A stretch of DNA of 29,283 nucleotides from assembly GCA_022749905.1 (NCBI GenBank), contig JAKIWU010000003.1, positions 1 to 29,283 of the forward strand, written 5' to 3'. The translations under genes were made by a program, and so were the position numbers. This DNA is from Thermoplasmata archaeon (lineage in GTDB: Archaea > Thermoplasmatota > Thermoplasmata > Lutacidiplasmatales > UBA184). How positions within the stretch are numbered: position 1 is the stretch's first letter; the number at the start of each line of letters is the position of its first letter. Below the pieces are notes generated by a model, which ran no database searches, was not told the origin of the DNA, and was given only the letters and a program-made list of their open reading frames with translations. Of the stretch, positions 6,380 through 17,456 are shown piece after piece.

Positions 6380-6416
6380 GGACGATGGGGGAGCGCGCGC
6401 CGCGCAGCGGGGGGCG

Positions 6417-6923
6417 TTAGCTCGCGAGGCCGCGAACGAGGACCCGGGTCGGGACCGGAAGCTTGTGGGAGGCCTTCCGGAGGGCCTCCTTCGCGACGGC
6501 GAGGTGAGCCTGGGTGGTGTAGACCGTGATGAGCTCGGCGCCGATCTCCGCCCGGACGGCATGGCTCACGGGTTTTCCGAACGCGCGGCGCATCCCTGCC
6601 GAGATCCGGTCGGCCCCCGCCCCGGTGGCCATCTTGTGCTCCCGGAGAATCTGGTGAGGGTAGCGGCGCACCTTCAGGTGATACTCGTTCAGGGCGAACT
6701 TCTCGAGCACGCGCACCGCACTCACGCGCGCCGCCTCGAGGGCGGTGTCGCGTACCTGCGCGGCCTCTTCACCGGCGAGCGTGAGGGAGAGCGGGAAACT
6801 CGTCCTCAGGTTCCCGGTGTCGAACTGCGTCACGCGGCAGACCGGGATGCCGCCCATGTACTCTTGCCGGGTGTACACCTGGCCCTCGATCTTCCGGTAC
6901 ATCCGGGCCGGCTTGCGGGTCAT
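6417..6923 (-). CDS. rpl10e: 50S ribosomal protein uL16 (archaeal L10e)
   Basis: A 168-residue protein of normal length for archaeal L10e, the uL16 of the large subunit. It stabilises 23S rRNA near the A site and the P-stalk base. It opens with MTRKPARMYRKIEGQVYTRQEY, as archaeal uL16 does, followed by RVTQFDTGN. The rRNA-binding part is YHLKVRRYPHQILREHKMA, then GADRISAGMRRAFGKPVSHAVR, with the typical end TTQAHLAVAKEALRKASHKLP. It lies 27 bases downstream of the pantoate kinase gene on the same strand and is probably transcribed from the same promoter. Confidence 0.95.
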   Translation of the reverse strand: MTRKPARMYRKIEGQVYTRQEYMGGIPVCRVTQFDTGNLRTSFPLSLTLAGEEAAQVRDTALEAARVSAVRVLEKFALNEYHLKVRRYPHQILREHKMATGAGADRISAGMRRAFGKPVSHAVRAEIGAELITVYTTQAHLAVAKEALRKASHKLPVPTRVLVRGLAS

Positions 6924-6950
6924 GGGGAGAGGCCGCCGAGCTGGGCACCG

Positions 6951-7886
6951 CTAATAGCGCTTGCCCGGCGAACGTGACGGCAGTGCGCGGGCCCCCTGCC
7001 GTTCGGCATGGAATTCGACCGCTGTGGCGCCCGAACGTAGGAGCTCGAGGACGAGACTGCGCCGTCCCGCCACCGAAAGGGGCACGGCGAACGCGGAACG
7101 GCCGAGCATCGCCTGCGCGACCCGGACCTCACGCCCGCGCAGTCGGTGGATGAATCGAGAGAGCTTCGGAGGGGCGAGGCCGAGCTCGTCGGTGAACTCC
7201 TCCGCAGCCTGCAAGAATGCGAGAGGCTCCGGCCGCGGTCCAAGTCCGGCGATCCGATCGAGTCCGACGGATGCAACACGGTCGAGGAACGCAGAGCTTG
7301 CGAGGAGGCCGGGAGAAGGCAGCGGCCTGCCCGCGAGGATGAGGAACGTGGGGTAGGGGAAGCTCCGATGGCGGACGCGCCCGAACGGCGGAATCCCCGC
7401 AGCGGTCCGGTTCTCCATCCCTCCACCGAGGATGCTTGCGACCCCGCCGAGTCCACCTCCGCCGAAGAGATCCGCGAGGTGGGCAACTTCGACGGCGTCA
7501 TCGACCGATGTGCGCGCGAGGGTCGCCACCGCAAGGGCTGTGGCGGTCGCACCCGCGGCGCTCATGCCGAACCCGTGGGCGATCGGAAGTTCGTGACGGA
7601 GGTGGACGACCAGATGCCCCTGTCGGCCGGACCAGAGTCGGCGGGCGACGTCGAGCGAGATGGGCAGAGCGCCTTCCGATTCCGAGACGACGCGCACGGA
7701 GGGTCGGGGCGCGGGTCGGACCTCGGCAACGGCCTCGACCCCGCCCTCGAGAACGATCCCCACGCCGAGCGAGCCGCGGCTTCTGGGATCTCGGCCCTGT
7801 AGCGCGGGTGCGAAGACTCCGGTGACATGTCCCGGCGCGAACGCACGCCCGCTCAGGACCGTCGGACCTCGCGCTGACGCCGTCAC
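6951..7886 (-). CDS. Pantoate kinase (GHMP family)
   Basis: A 311-residue GHMP kinase of the archaeal pantoate kinase type. With phosphopantothenate synthetase it replaces bacterial PanC/PanK in coenzyme A synthesis, making 4-phosphopantoate from pantoate and ATP. It starts with GRAFAPGHVTGVFAP. The GHMP phosphate-binding loop is PIAHGFGMSAAGATATALAV near residues 103-122, and the Gly-rich LFGGGGLGGVASILGGG lies near residue 145. The tail includes SRFIHRLRGREVRVAQAMLGRSAFAV. The GTG at 7886 is 26 bases from the centre of CTTATAAG (7909-7916), giving a leaderless start. The gene is divergent from PAN and followed by uL16. Other GHMP kinases are less likely given the GHVTGVF start. Confidence 0.9.
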   Translation of the reverse strand: MTASARGPTVLSGRAFAPGHVTGVFAPALQGRDPRSRGSLGVGIVLEGGVEAVAEVRPAPRPSVRVVSESEGALPISLDVARRLWSGRQGHLVVHLRHELPIAHGFGMSAAGATATALAVATLARTSVDDAVEVAHLADLFGGGGLGGVASILGGGMENRTAAGIPPFGRVRHRSFPYPTFLILAGRPLPSPGLLASSAFLDRVASVGLDRIAGLGPRPEPLAFLQAAEEFTDELGLAPPKLSRFIHRLRGREVRVAQAMLGRSAFAVPLSVAGRRSLVLELLRSGATAVEFHAERQGARALPSRSPGKRY

Positions 7887-7908
7887 CCTTCCACCTCGAC
7901 CACGACTT

Positions 7909-7916
7909 CTTATAAG
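7909..7916. promoter_or_regulatory. Palindromic TATA box shared by PAN and pantoate kinase
   Basis: CTTATAAG is a perfect 8-bp palindrome. On the reverse strand its centre lies 26 bases before the pantoate kinase GTG. On the forward strand it lies about 66 bases before the PAN ATG, leaving a leader of about 40 bases. No other TATA-like sequence stands out in the 92-base gap. Confidence 0.6.
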
Positions 7917-7978
7917 CCGACCCGACTTGTTTCTCCGTACGCTGCGCCGGCGAGTGCCGCGGGGAGTCCTCGAACGCG

Positions 7979-9184
7979 ATGACTGAACCGGATGTCAGCG
8001 CGAGCGCCCCCGAAAGCTTCGACCGGGTCAACTTCCTCGAGCTGCGGAACAACCAGCTCGCCGAGGCGATCAAGCGCGTCGAGAGCGAGCGCCACTACAT
8101 GGAGGCCGAGATCCTCCGCCTCCAGCGTGAGGTCAAGCGGCTCAAGACCGAGCTCGACCGCCTCCGGTATCCCCCCCTCATCGTCGGGAGCGTCCGGGAC
8201 GTCCTGACCGATGGACGCGTCGTGGTGAAGTCGTCCACCGGCCCCGACTTCGTGGTCAATTCGGCCGAGACCGTCGAGCACGCGAAGATCACCGTCGGCT
8301 CGCGTGTCGCGCTCAACAAACAGACCCTCGCCGTGATGGGGGTCCTGCCCGCCTCGCTCGATCCGCTCGTCGCGGCGAGCGAGATCGTGGACAAGCCCGA
8401 TGTCTCCTACCAGGACATCGGGGGCCTCACGGACCAGATCCGCGATATCCGGGAAGCCGTCGAGTATCCGCTGCTTCGCGCCGAGCTTTACCGGAAGGTC
8501 GGCGTGGACCCGCCGAAGGGGGTCCTCCTGATCGGATCTCCGGGGACCGGAAAAACGCTCATCGCAAAAGCCGTCGCGCACCATACGCACGCGACGTTCG
8601 TCCGGCTCGTGGGCAGCGAGCTCGTCCAGAAGTACATCGGCGAGGGCGCTCGTCTCGTCCGTGAGCTCTTCCAGCTCGCCCGCGAGAAAGCCCCCACGAT
8701 CATCTTCATCGACGAGGTCGACTCGATCGGCGCGAAGCGCCTCGAGGTGGCGACGAGCGGGGACCGCGAGGTCCAGCGCACGCTCATGCAGCTCCTCGCG
8801 GAGATGGACGGGTTCGAACCGCTCTCCAACGTGAAGATCGTCGCCGCCACGAACCGGCCCGACATCCTCGATGAGGCGCTCCTGCGTCCCGGGCGGTTCG
8901 ACCGGATCATCGAGGTCCCGTTGCCCGCGTTCGCCGGCCGGGTCGAGATCTTCAAGATCCACACGCGCGGGATGGCCATCAAGGAGGCCATCGACTTCGA
9001 GGCGCTCGCGAACCGCTGCGATGGCGCGACGGGCGCCGACATCCGCGCGATCTGCACCGAGGCCGGAATGTGGGCGATCCGCGAGGAGCGGGAGCAGGTG
9101 ACCCTCCTCGACTTCGAGCGGGCGATCGAGAAGGTCGTCGGCGAGGATGAGCCCGGCAAGGAATCCGTCACGATGTTCGCCTAG
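7979..9184 (+). CDS. pan: Proteasome-activating nucleotidase PAN
   Basis: A 401-residue AAA+ ATPase that unfolds substrates and feeds them to the archaeal 20S proteasome. Residues about 18-62 are a heptad-rich coiled coil (NNQLAEAIKRVESERHY...LKTELDRLR). An OB domain follows, with VGSVRDVLTDGRVVVKSSTG. The ATPase domain has Walker A GSPGTGKT (about 186), Walker B IIFIDEVDS (about 240), and ATNRPDILDEALLRPGRFDR with both arginine fingers. The normal length and all catalytic residues indicate an active enzyme. The C-terminus is TMFA, so the last three residues are M-F-A, where PAN usually ends in the HbYX motif. A GGGGAG 12 bases before the ATG could act as a ribosome site. Confidence 0.95.
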   Translation: MTEPDVSASAPESFDRVNFLELRNNQLAEAIKRVESERHYMEAEILRLQREVKRLKTELDRLRYPPLIVGSVRDVLTDGRVVVKSSTGPDFVVNSAETVEHAKITVGSRVALNKQTLAVMGVLPASLDPLVAASEIVDKPDVSYQDIGGLTDQIRDIREAVEYPLLRAELYRKVGVDPPKGVLLIGSPGTGKTLIAKAVAHHTHATFVRLVGSELVQKYIGEGARLVRELFQLAREKAPTIIFIDEVDSIGAKRLEVATSGDREVQRTLMQLLAEMDGFEPLSNVKIVAATNRPDILDEALLRPGRFDRIIEVPLPAFAGRVEIFKIHTRGMAIKEAIDFEALANRCDGATGADIRAICTEAGMWAIREEREQVTLLDFERAIEKVVGEDEPGKESVTMFA

Positions 9185-9218
9185 CGCGGCTCTCGCCGCG
9201 TCGATCCAGGGTGTCGGA

Positions 9219-9404
9219 CTATCCGACGGTGTAGAACTCGACCTTGCCGCAGCGCGGGCACCAGTAGGCGGCCAACCAGAGGACCGAATCGGGGTGCCCC
9301 GCGACGCCTCCCGTGCGGATCGGCTGCGCGCCGAGAGCGGAGAGCGGGCCCGAGCAGCCGGAACAGGCACGTGCGGGACCCGGGGTGCCGGGGGAAGCGC
9401 TCAC
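9219..9404 (-). CDS. Small zinc-ribbon protein
   Basis: A 61-residue protein with two cysteine pairs, ACSGCSG near residue 14 and YWCPRCGKVEFY near residue 49, which would form one zinc ribbon. The middle (IRTGGVAGHPDSVLWLAAYW) is hydrophobic enough for a small fold. The end KVEFYTVG is typical of archaeal zinc-ribbon proteins. The function is unknown. It starts at a GTG 4 bases after the stop of the EF-Tu-like gene, so it is the last gene of the clpB run. The stop codon faces that of PAN 34 bases away. Confidence 0.75.
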   Translation of the reverse strand: MSASPGTPGPARACSGCSGPLSALGAQPIRTGGVAGHPDSVLWLAAYWCPRCGKVEFYTVG

Positions 9405-9408
9405 AGGT

Positions 9409-10293
9409 CTATGTACCGGCCGAGGGGGCTTGAACGTTGCCGTCGGCCCGGAGGTCCACCCGACCGACGATCCGGGGGCCCGGGCCCGCCGAAAGATCGG
9501 AGATCGTCCCGACCCCGCTGCGCGGGAGGGCCACCGGTCGATCCGCTTCCAGGGTTAGGGCGTCTCCGTCGACCTTGAGGACCGAGGCCGGGACGATCTG
9601 AAGTCCCGCCTGCAGGTGGAGCTGGGCGCCCTCGGCAAGCCGGCCCTTGTAGAACGGGCAACGGCATGTGATTCGGGCTGCGAACGACTGGGCCACGGCG
9701 AGGCTTCCCTCCGGGGCGAGGATGTGGCCCCGCGAGACCTCGTCGGCGTCAACCCCCTTGAGCGCGACCCCGACCCTCTCGCCGCACGCGGCGCTCGGGA
9801 CATCCACGTCGTGAACCTGGACCGACCGTACCTCGACGCTCTTCTCCGTCGGGAAGAGGCGCAGACGGTCGTGAGCTTTCAGCACGCCGCTCCGTACGAC
9901 TCCGAGCGCAACGGCCCCGACGCCTTTGACGGGGAACGCATGGTCGATCGACACGGCGACCGGGCCCTCCACCCGAACGGACTCCCATCCTTCGGCCTCC
10001 GCACGAAGCTTCGTGAGGTCGAGCGCTTGCGTCGGCGCCTCCGCGAGCCGCGTCCCTCGGAAGGCCCGACGAACCTCGGCCTCCCCGACACCGGCCCCGA
10101 GCAGGATCTCGGTAGGACAGTCCACGACGTCGACCGTCGCCGCGATCTCCCCGATGTCCCGGGTGAGGGCGGGCACCACGAGAAGGATCCGGTCGGCCAT
10201 CGCCACGGCCGTCAGGAGCGAGGCGAACTTCTCGGGGAACTGGCTCGCCTCCACGAGCGTGAGGGCGTGGCCCTCCCGCACGAGGTTGTACAT
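9409..10293 (-). CDS. EF-Tu/SelB-like protein lacking a P-loop, start codon unclear
   Basis: An EF-Tu-type protein whose first in-frame ATG is at 10293. The coding signal extends upstream in the same frame to 10383: TVAILGSPDVAKELGKKGTQ then SDITMYNLVREG. These 30 residues belong to the family N-terminus, so the gene really begins near clpB. GSPDVAKELGKKGT sits where EF-Tu has GxxxxGK[ST], so GTP binding is doubtful. Domain 2 is seen in AVSIDHAFPVKGVGAVALGV and VRSVQVHDVDV; domain 3 in ITCRCPFYKGRLAEGAQLHL. Relatives are annotated as SelB-like or EF-Tu domain proteins in many archaea, with unknown role. The frame contains no ATG, GTG or TTG between the clpB TGA and 10293. A GTG at 10387 overlaps that TGA but is out of frame. 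Confidence 0.8.
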   Translation of the reverse strand: MYNLVREGHALTLVEASQFPEKFASLLTAVAMADRILLVVPALTRDIGEIAATVDVVDCPTEILLGAGVGEAEVRRAFRGTRLAEAPTQALDLTKLRAEAEGWESVRVEGPVAVSIDHAFPVKGVGAVALGVVRSGVLKAHDRLRLFPTEKSVEVRSVQVHDVDVPSAACGERVGVALKGVDADEVSRGHILAPEGSLAVAQSFAARITCRCPFYKGRLAEGAQLHLQAGLQIVPASVLKVDGDALTLEADRPVALPRSGVGTISDLSAGPGPRIVGRVDLRADGNVQAPSAGT

Positions 10294-10383
10294 CGTGATG
10301 TCCGACTGCGTGCCCTTCTTCCCGAGCTCCTTCGCGACGTCGGGCGAACCGAGAATCGCGACCGTGACAGCGGACGCGCGCGC

Positions 10384-12996
<2,613 letters not shown>

Positions 12997-13018
12997 GGGG
13001 CGTCATTCATCGGCAGTA

Positions 13019-13028
13019 TCGATATAAG
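13019..13028. promoter_or_regulatory. TATA-like box shared by clpB and pyrD
   Basis: The forward strand reads CGATATAAGC and the reverse GCTTATATCG, so the core works either way. The centre near 13024 is 28 bases from both the pyrD GTG (13052) and the clpB ATG (12996). Both genes would be leaderless. No second box is visible in the 55-base gap. Confidence 0.6.
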
Positions 13029-13051
13029 CCGACTCCCCGTCGAAGACGACG

Positions 13052-14017
13052 GTGGCCGACCTTAGCGTCGATCTCGCCGGCGTACGCCTCAGGAACCCGT
13101 TCTTGCTCGCCTCCGGGATCTGGGGCGAGAGCGGAGACTCGCTCGGCGGGGCGTGGAAGGCGGGCGCCGGTGGGGTCATCACGAAATCGATCGGCCGACT
13201 CCCACGACCGGGGTATCCGAACCCGACCATCGAGTCGCTCGAACGCTGGGGCTTTCTCAACGCGATGGGACTCCCGAATCCCGGCATCGAGGAGTACCCG
13301 AAGGAGATCGAGACCGCACGGGCCACGGGTGCCACCGTGATCGGCTCCGTGTTCGGCGCAGATGCCGCGGAGTTCGTGGACGTTGCCGAGCGCATGGAGC
13401 GCACCGGCGTCGTGGCCCTCGAGCTCAACCTGAGCTGTCCCCACACCGAGGGCCTCGGTTCGGAGATCGGGCAGGACCCCGCTGAGGTCGAGGCGATCAC
13501 CCGGGCCGTTCGCGAGCGGGTCCGGGTCCCGGTGATCGTGAAGATCACCCCCAATACGGCGGACCCGGTGGGACTCGCGCGCGCCGCGGAGCGCGGCGGA
13601 GCCGCCGCCATCAGCGCGATCAACACCGTCCGGGCTCTCGCGATCGACGTTCACCTACGGCGGCCAACGCTCTCGCATGGCCTCGGAGGCTTGAGCGGCC
13701 CCGCGATCAAACCCATCGGCCTTGCGTGTGTCTGGCAGATCCGTGAGGCGCTCACCATCCCGATCGTCGGGGTGGGCGGGGTGATGACCGCGGAGGACGC
13801 GCTCGAGTACGTGATGGCGGGCGCCTGCGCGGTCGAGGTGGGCACCGCGGTGGCCTTCGAGGGGATCGGCGTGTTCGGCCGCCTGGTGGAGAGCCTCGGG
13901 CGGCTCCTCGACGAGCTCGGCTTCGAGAGCGTCCGCTCGGCCCAGGGCGCCGCGCACGGGTCGGAGGCACGGGCTCCCATGCCCGCTCGCCGTCGCCGAC
14001 CGCCACGATCGAGGTGA
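13052..14017 (+). CDS. pyrD: Dihydroorotate dehydrogenase catalytic subunit (type 1B)
   Basis: A 321-residue FMN TIM-barrel enzyme oxidising dihydroorotate to orotate in pyrimidine synthesis. Markers include NPFLLASGIWGESGDSL, VITKSIGRLPRPGYPNPTI and GFLNAMGLPNPG. The catalytic loop is LELNLSCPHTEG with Cys near residue 130, the base used by class 1 enzymes. VIVKITPNTADP follows, with the FMN-binding end LSGPAIKPIGL, PIVGVGGVMTAEDALEYVMAGA and VEVGTA. The last 20 residues (PMPARRRRPPRSR) are an unusual basic tail. Pairing with pyrK makes it type 1B, using NAD. The GTG start lies 28 bases after the shared TATA centre. The stop overlaps the pyrK GTG by four bases (GTGA). Confidence 0.95.
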   Translation: MADLSVDLAGVRLRNPFLLASGIWGESGDSLGGAWKAGAGGVITKSIGRLPRPGYPNPTIESLERWGFLNAMGLPNPGIEEYPKEIETARATGATVIGSVFGADAAEFVDVAERMERTGVVALELNLSCPHTEGLGSEIGQDPAEVEAITRAVRERVRVPVIVKITPNTADPVGLARAAERGGAAAISAINTVRALAIDVHLRRPTLSHGLGGLSGPAIKPIGLACVWQIREALTIPIVGVGGVMTAEDALEYVMAGACAVEVGTAVAFEGIGVFGRLVESLGRLLDELGFESVRSAQGAAHGSEARAPMPARRRRPPRSR

Positions 14018-14799
14018 TCCGCCTGTTCCGAACGATCGTCCCCGTCGAGACCTACGATCAAGAGACGCCGAGCACGGTGACGTTGCGGTTTCGCTACCCG
14101 GCTGCCGCGCGACCGGGTCAGTTCGTCATGGTGTGGATCCCCGGGGACGACGAGATCCCGATGTCCCTCTCCTACACTGGGAACCCGAAGGGGATCACGG
14201 TGAAGGTCATGGGACCAACGAGCCGGGCCATCCAACATCTTCGTCCGGGCGACCGGATCGGCATCCGCGGGCCCTATGGGAACGCGTTCGACACGAGCCC
14301 CAAGAAGATCCTGGTCGTCGGCGGGGGATCCGGTGCGGCCGTTCTCGCGCCGGCGGCCGAGATCGCCGCGGCCCAGGGAAGCCGGATCACGGTAGCGCTG
14401 GGCGCCACGGTGGCGCCCGAGCTCCTCTTCGAGGAACGGTTCCAACGCATGGGTGCGCGTGTCGCGATCGCCACCGACGATGGCTCGAAGGGTTCGAAGG
14501 GATACGTCACCGAGGTCGCCGCAGAGCTCCTGCGGGCAGAATCGTTCGATGCCGTCTGGACCTGTGGCCCCGAGGTGATGATGCGCAAGGTCATCGACGC
14601 TGCCGCCGGGAGCCGAGCTCCGGTCGTCTGCTCGCTCGAGCGCGTGATGAAGTGCGCGCTCGGGCTCTGCGATGCCTGCGCGATCGGACCCTACCACGTC
14701 TGCGTGGACGGCCCCGTCTTCCCCGCCGAACGGATCGCGGGCCTTCGCGATTTCGGCAGGTTCAAGCGCGAGTCGTCCGGCCGGCTCGTCCCGGCCTGA
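14014..14799 (+). CDS. pyrK: Dihydroorotate dehydrogenase electron-transfer subunit
   Basis: A 261-residue flavin/iron-sulphur subunit that passes electrons from PyrD to NAD. The FAD domain has FRYPAAARPGQFVMVWIPG, DEIPMSLSYTG and GDRIGIRGPYGN. The NAD domain opens with KILVVGGGSGAAVLAPAAEI. The C-terminal 2Fe-2S cluster ligands are CSLERVMKCALGLCDACAIG and the later HVCVDGPVF, all four cysteines in place. The GTG at 14014 overlaps the pyrD stop, so translation is coupled. The length is normal. Related ferredoxin-NADP reductase subunits share this layout, but the overlap with pyrD settles the assignment. Confidence 0.93.
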   Translation: MIRLFRTIVPVETYDQETPSTVTLRFRYPAAARPGQFVMVWIPGDDEIPMSLSYTGNPKGITVKVMGPTSRAIQHLRPGDRIGIRGPYGNAFDTSPKKILVVGGGSGAAVLAPAAEIAAAQGSRITVALGATVAPELLFEERFQRMGARVAIATDDGSKGSKGYVTEVAAELLRAESFDAVWTCGPEVMMRKVIDAAAGSRAPVVCSLERVMKCALGLCDACAIGPYHVCVDGPVFPAERIAGLRDFGRFKRESSGRLVPA

Positions 14800-14858
14800 C
14801 GGTACGCCCGTTCGTGACCCCGAGGCTTGAAGAGCGTTTCCGCGTTCTTCTTGTCCGC

Positions 14859-17393
14859 ATGGAAGCAGAGCCCCGCCGAGCGACCGTCCGAACCTCACGC
14901 TCCGGTCGGCTCGCGCTCGCAACATCCGTCAGCCTCCTCGTCCTCCTCGTCGCTGCGCCCGCGCCGGCGCTCGGCGCGTTCCACTCCCTTGCCGTGTCGC
15001 TCGCACCGGACGGAAGCGCCGGCGACCCGAACCACCCGGCCCCTGCGCCCGTGGCCCTGCGCCTGGCGACCCCCACTGGCTCGGTTGCGCGTCCGCTCAC
15101 CGGCCCCAACCCCCCCGTCGGTACGGTCCTCGCCACGATCGGAGTTCCCTCCTCGCCGCAGGGGGTCGTCTACGACCCCGCGAACCAGTACGTCTACGTC
15201 GCGAACTCCGTCGCGGGCAAGATCACGATCTTCAATGGCACCTCGGTCGTGGTGATCCTCGTTGTCTCGGGCTATCCGATCGGAGGCGCCTTCGATCCCG
15301 TGAATGGGATTGTCTACTTCGCTCTCTACTCCTCGAACGCGGTCGTCCTGATCAACGGGACGACGATCGCGACGACCCTCACGGTCGGGACGAGCCCGTA
15401 CGCGGCCGCCTTCAATCCGATGAATTCGGAGATCTACGTCACGAACTACGGTTCGAACAACGTGACGCGGATCCTCGGCTCGACCGTACAGGCCGGCTCG
15501 ATCGCGGTCGGTTCGGAGCCCACGGCGGCCGCCTACGACCCGTCGACCCACCAGATCTTCGTCACCGACTATGGCGCGAAGGCGGTGACCGTCATCTCGG
15601 GGAGCTCGGTCGTCGCGACCATTGGCGTCGGGAGCGGCCCGGAAGGCCTCGCCTACGGCGGGGCGAGCGGAACCATGTACGTCGCGAACTCGGTCTCGGG
15701 GAACATCTCGGTCATTCTGAGCGGCCGTGTCGTGGCCACGGTCCCCCTCCCCGGACTGCCGTACGGCCTCGCCTTCGACCCAGGGAACGGCTACCTCTAC
15801 GCCGCCGAGAACAACCTCGGTGCGCTCGAGGTCGTGAACGGCACGGGCGTGGTCGGTTCGATCCTCGTCGGATCCTCGCCGTTCGCCATCGCCGTCGATC
15901 CGTGGAACGGCTGCCTCTACGTGACCGACACGAGCGGGTCGGCGGTCTCGATCATCACCACCGGGCTCCTTCTCGGGACACCCGCCGTCACCCCGATCGG
16001 AAATCCCCAGAACTCCTCCGACGTGGGCCAGCCCATCCTGTTCAACGCGAGCGTCTTCGCGAACTCCTCGTGGACCTTCTCCTCCTCCGCGAACGTCACA
16101 CCCACGACAGGGCTCGGCTGCTCGACCTTCCCTACCCTCACCCTAAGCGGTGGCTACGGCTACCTGCGTCTCGCGTGCATCCCCCTCTCTCCCGAGTCCT
16201 ACACCGTCGTCCTGAACCTCTCCGCCGTCGGACGGCTCTCGAGCCTCGTCGCGATCGGGTTCGAGGTCTTCCCGAAACCGACCGCACCCATCCCGATCGC
16301 GTCGCACAACGGGACGAAAGGAATCACGTCCACCGACGTGACGCTCCCGGTCCAGTTCACGGAGTCGCCGGTGGGCGGCACCGGGACGTTCACGGCCTGG
16401 CGATGGACCGGCTTCCCCGCGTTCGTGTGCAGCGGTACGCTCGGCCCCCAAGCTTCCTGCCAGTTCACGAGGACCGGCGGAATGACGCTCGTCGTTGCCT
16501 TCAACGACTCGAACGGCCTCCACGCGACGAGCCCTCCGCTCACCTTCACCGTCGATACGCTTCCGACGGTCGCCCCACCGACCGCCGATCGCCGAGACGT
16601 CGATGTGGGTCAACCGATCGCGTTCTCCACGGGCGCGGCGGGCGGCTCCGGAGGGTACAGTTACCACTGGCACGGCCTCCCCACCACGTGCGCCATCGCC
16701 TCGACGCCGACGTTCACCTGCATTCCGACCACCGCGACAACCCTGAACGCGAGCGTGAACGTCGTCGACTCGGATGGAGGGAGCTCCGCGATCGCGGGGA
16801 TCGCGAGCGTAGTCGTCCGCTCCGACCCCGTCGTGAGCACCCCGATCGCGACACCCTCGACGCTCACCGAGGGTGAGACCTTCACCGTCACCGTCTCGGT
16901 CTCGGGCGGTCCGGGCAACCAGACCGTCTTGTGGGAGGGGCTTCCCGGCGGCTGCACCGAGTCCGGGCTCACGGCCGTCTGTGCCACGAAGACGTTCGGG
17001 ATCTACGATGTCGTCGCCAAGGTGACCGACGGCAACGGGTTCACCGTGCTCTCGAACCGCGCGCACGTCGTCGTGAACCAGGGGAACGGTGGCGGCCCCG
17101 GCGGCACGAACGGCTCGGATCTCCTCTTCGGGATCGCCGCGGGCGCCTTCTACGCGGTCCTTGCGGTGGTGCTGATCATCGTCGCGCTCATCGCCGGCCT
17201 CGCGGCCTACGGCCTGCGGCAATCTCGGGCCTCCGGCGGCGGCGACGAGGAGGGCGAGCCGGAGCCGCTCGGGGACTCCGATCTCTATGAGGATGTCCCG
17301 AACGGGGAACCCGAGGCCGACGCCTCGCCCGCGGACGAGGATCTGCCACCGTCCGGCGATGAGCCCTACGCGGACCAGGGTCCGGAGCCGTAA
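14859..17393 (+). CDS. Large anchored surface protein: YVTN beta-propeller plus PKD-like domains
   Basis: An 844-residue secreted or membrane-anchored protein. Residues about 18-40 are a signal segment (LALATSVSLLVLLVAAPAPAL). Residues about 86-367 hold some seven ~42-residue YVTN-type repeats (for example YDPANQYVYVANS, MNSEIYVTNYGSNNV, STHQIFVTDYGAKAV, NGCLYVTDTSGSAV), predicted to close a beta-propeller. A Cys-paired domain and three Ig/PKD-like repeats follow, each with a WxGxP-type turn and a pair of cysteines. A hydrophobic segment (about 755-787) precedes a 58-residue acidic tail. Many N-x-S/T sites suggest glycosylation. A surface binding or S-layer-associated role is likely; the ligand is unknown. 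The ATG at 14859 was chosen over GTG 14814. It follows pyrK by 59 bases with no clear promoter. Confidence 0.85.
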   Translation: MEAEPRRATVRTSRSGRLALATSVSLLVLLVAAPAPALGAFHSLAVSLAPDGSAGDPNHPAPAPVALRLATPTGSVARPLTGPNPPVGTVLATIGVPSSPQGVVYDPANQYVYVANSVAGKITIFNGTSVVVILVVSGYPIGGAFDPVNGIVYFALYSSNAVVLINGTTIATTLTVGTSPYAAAFNPMNSEIYVTNYGSNNVTRILGSTVQAGSIAVGSEPTAAAYDPSTHQIFVTDYGAKAVTVISGSSVVATIGVGSGPEGLAYGGASGTMYVANSVSGNISVILSGRVVATVPLPGLPYGLAFDPGNGYLYAAENNLGALEVVNGTGVVGSILVGSSPFAIAVDPWNGCLYVTDTSGSAVSIITTGLLLGTPAVTPIGNPQNSSDVGQPILFNASVFANSSWTFSSSANVTPTTGLGCSTFPTLTLSGGYGYLRLACIPLSPESYTVVLNLSAVGRLSSLVAIGFEVFPKPTAPIPIASHNGTKGITSTDVTLPVQFTESPVGGTGTFTAWRWTGFPAFVCSGTLGPQASCQFTRTGGMTLVVAFNDSNGLHATSPPLTFTVDTLPTVAPPTADRRDVDVGQPIAFSTGAAGGSGGYSYHWHGLPTTCAIASTPTFTCIPTTATTLNASVNVVDSDGGSSAIAGIASVVVRSDPVVSTPIATPSTLTEGETFTVTVSVSGGPGNQTVLWEGLPGGCTESGLTAVCATKTFGIYDVVAKVTDGNGFTVLSNRAHVVVNQGNGGGPGGTNGSDLLFGIAAGAFYAVLAVVLIIVALIAGLAAYGLRQSRASGGGDEEGEPEPLGDSDLYEDVPNGEPEADASPADEDLPPSGDEPYADQGPEP

Positions 17394-17456
17394 CGGCAGG
17401 ACCTAGGGGAGGCGACCCGCTCGAGCGTCCGCCGGTCGCGCCCCGACCCCGAACGG

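Noticed and set aside
7886..7979. A hidden small ORF between pantoate kinase and PAN
   Set aside because: The gap is 92 bases and is accounted for by the promoter and the PAN leader.
8811..8822. GGTTCGAACC-like motif as a T loop of another tRNA
   Set aside because: It is inside the PAN coding region, with no acceptor or anticodon stem around it.
14133..14858. A 5' extension of the surface-protein frame into pyrK
   Set aside because: The extension is out of frame with pyrK and rich in Arg/Gly/His. The signal segment begins only after 14859.
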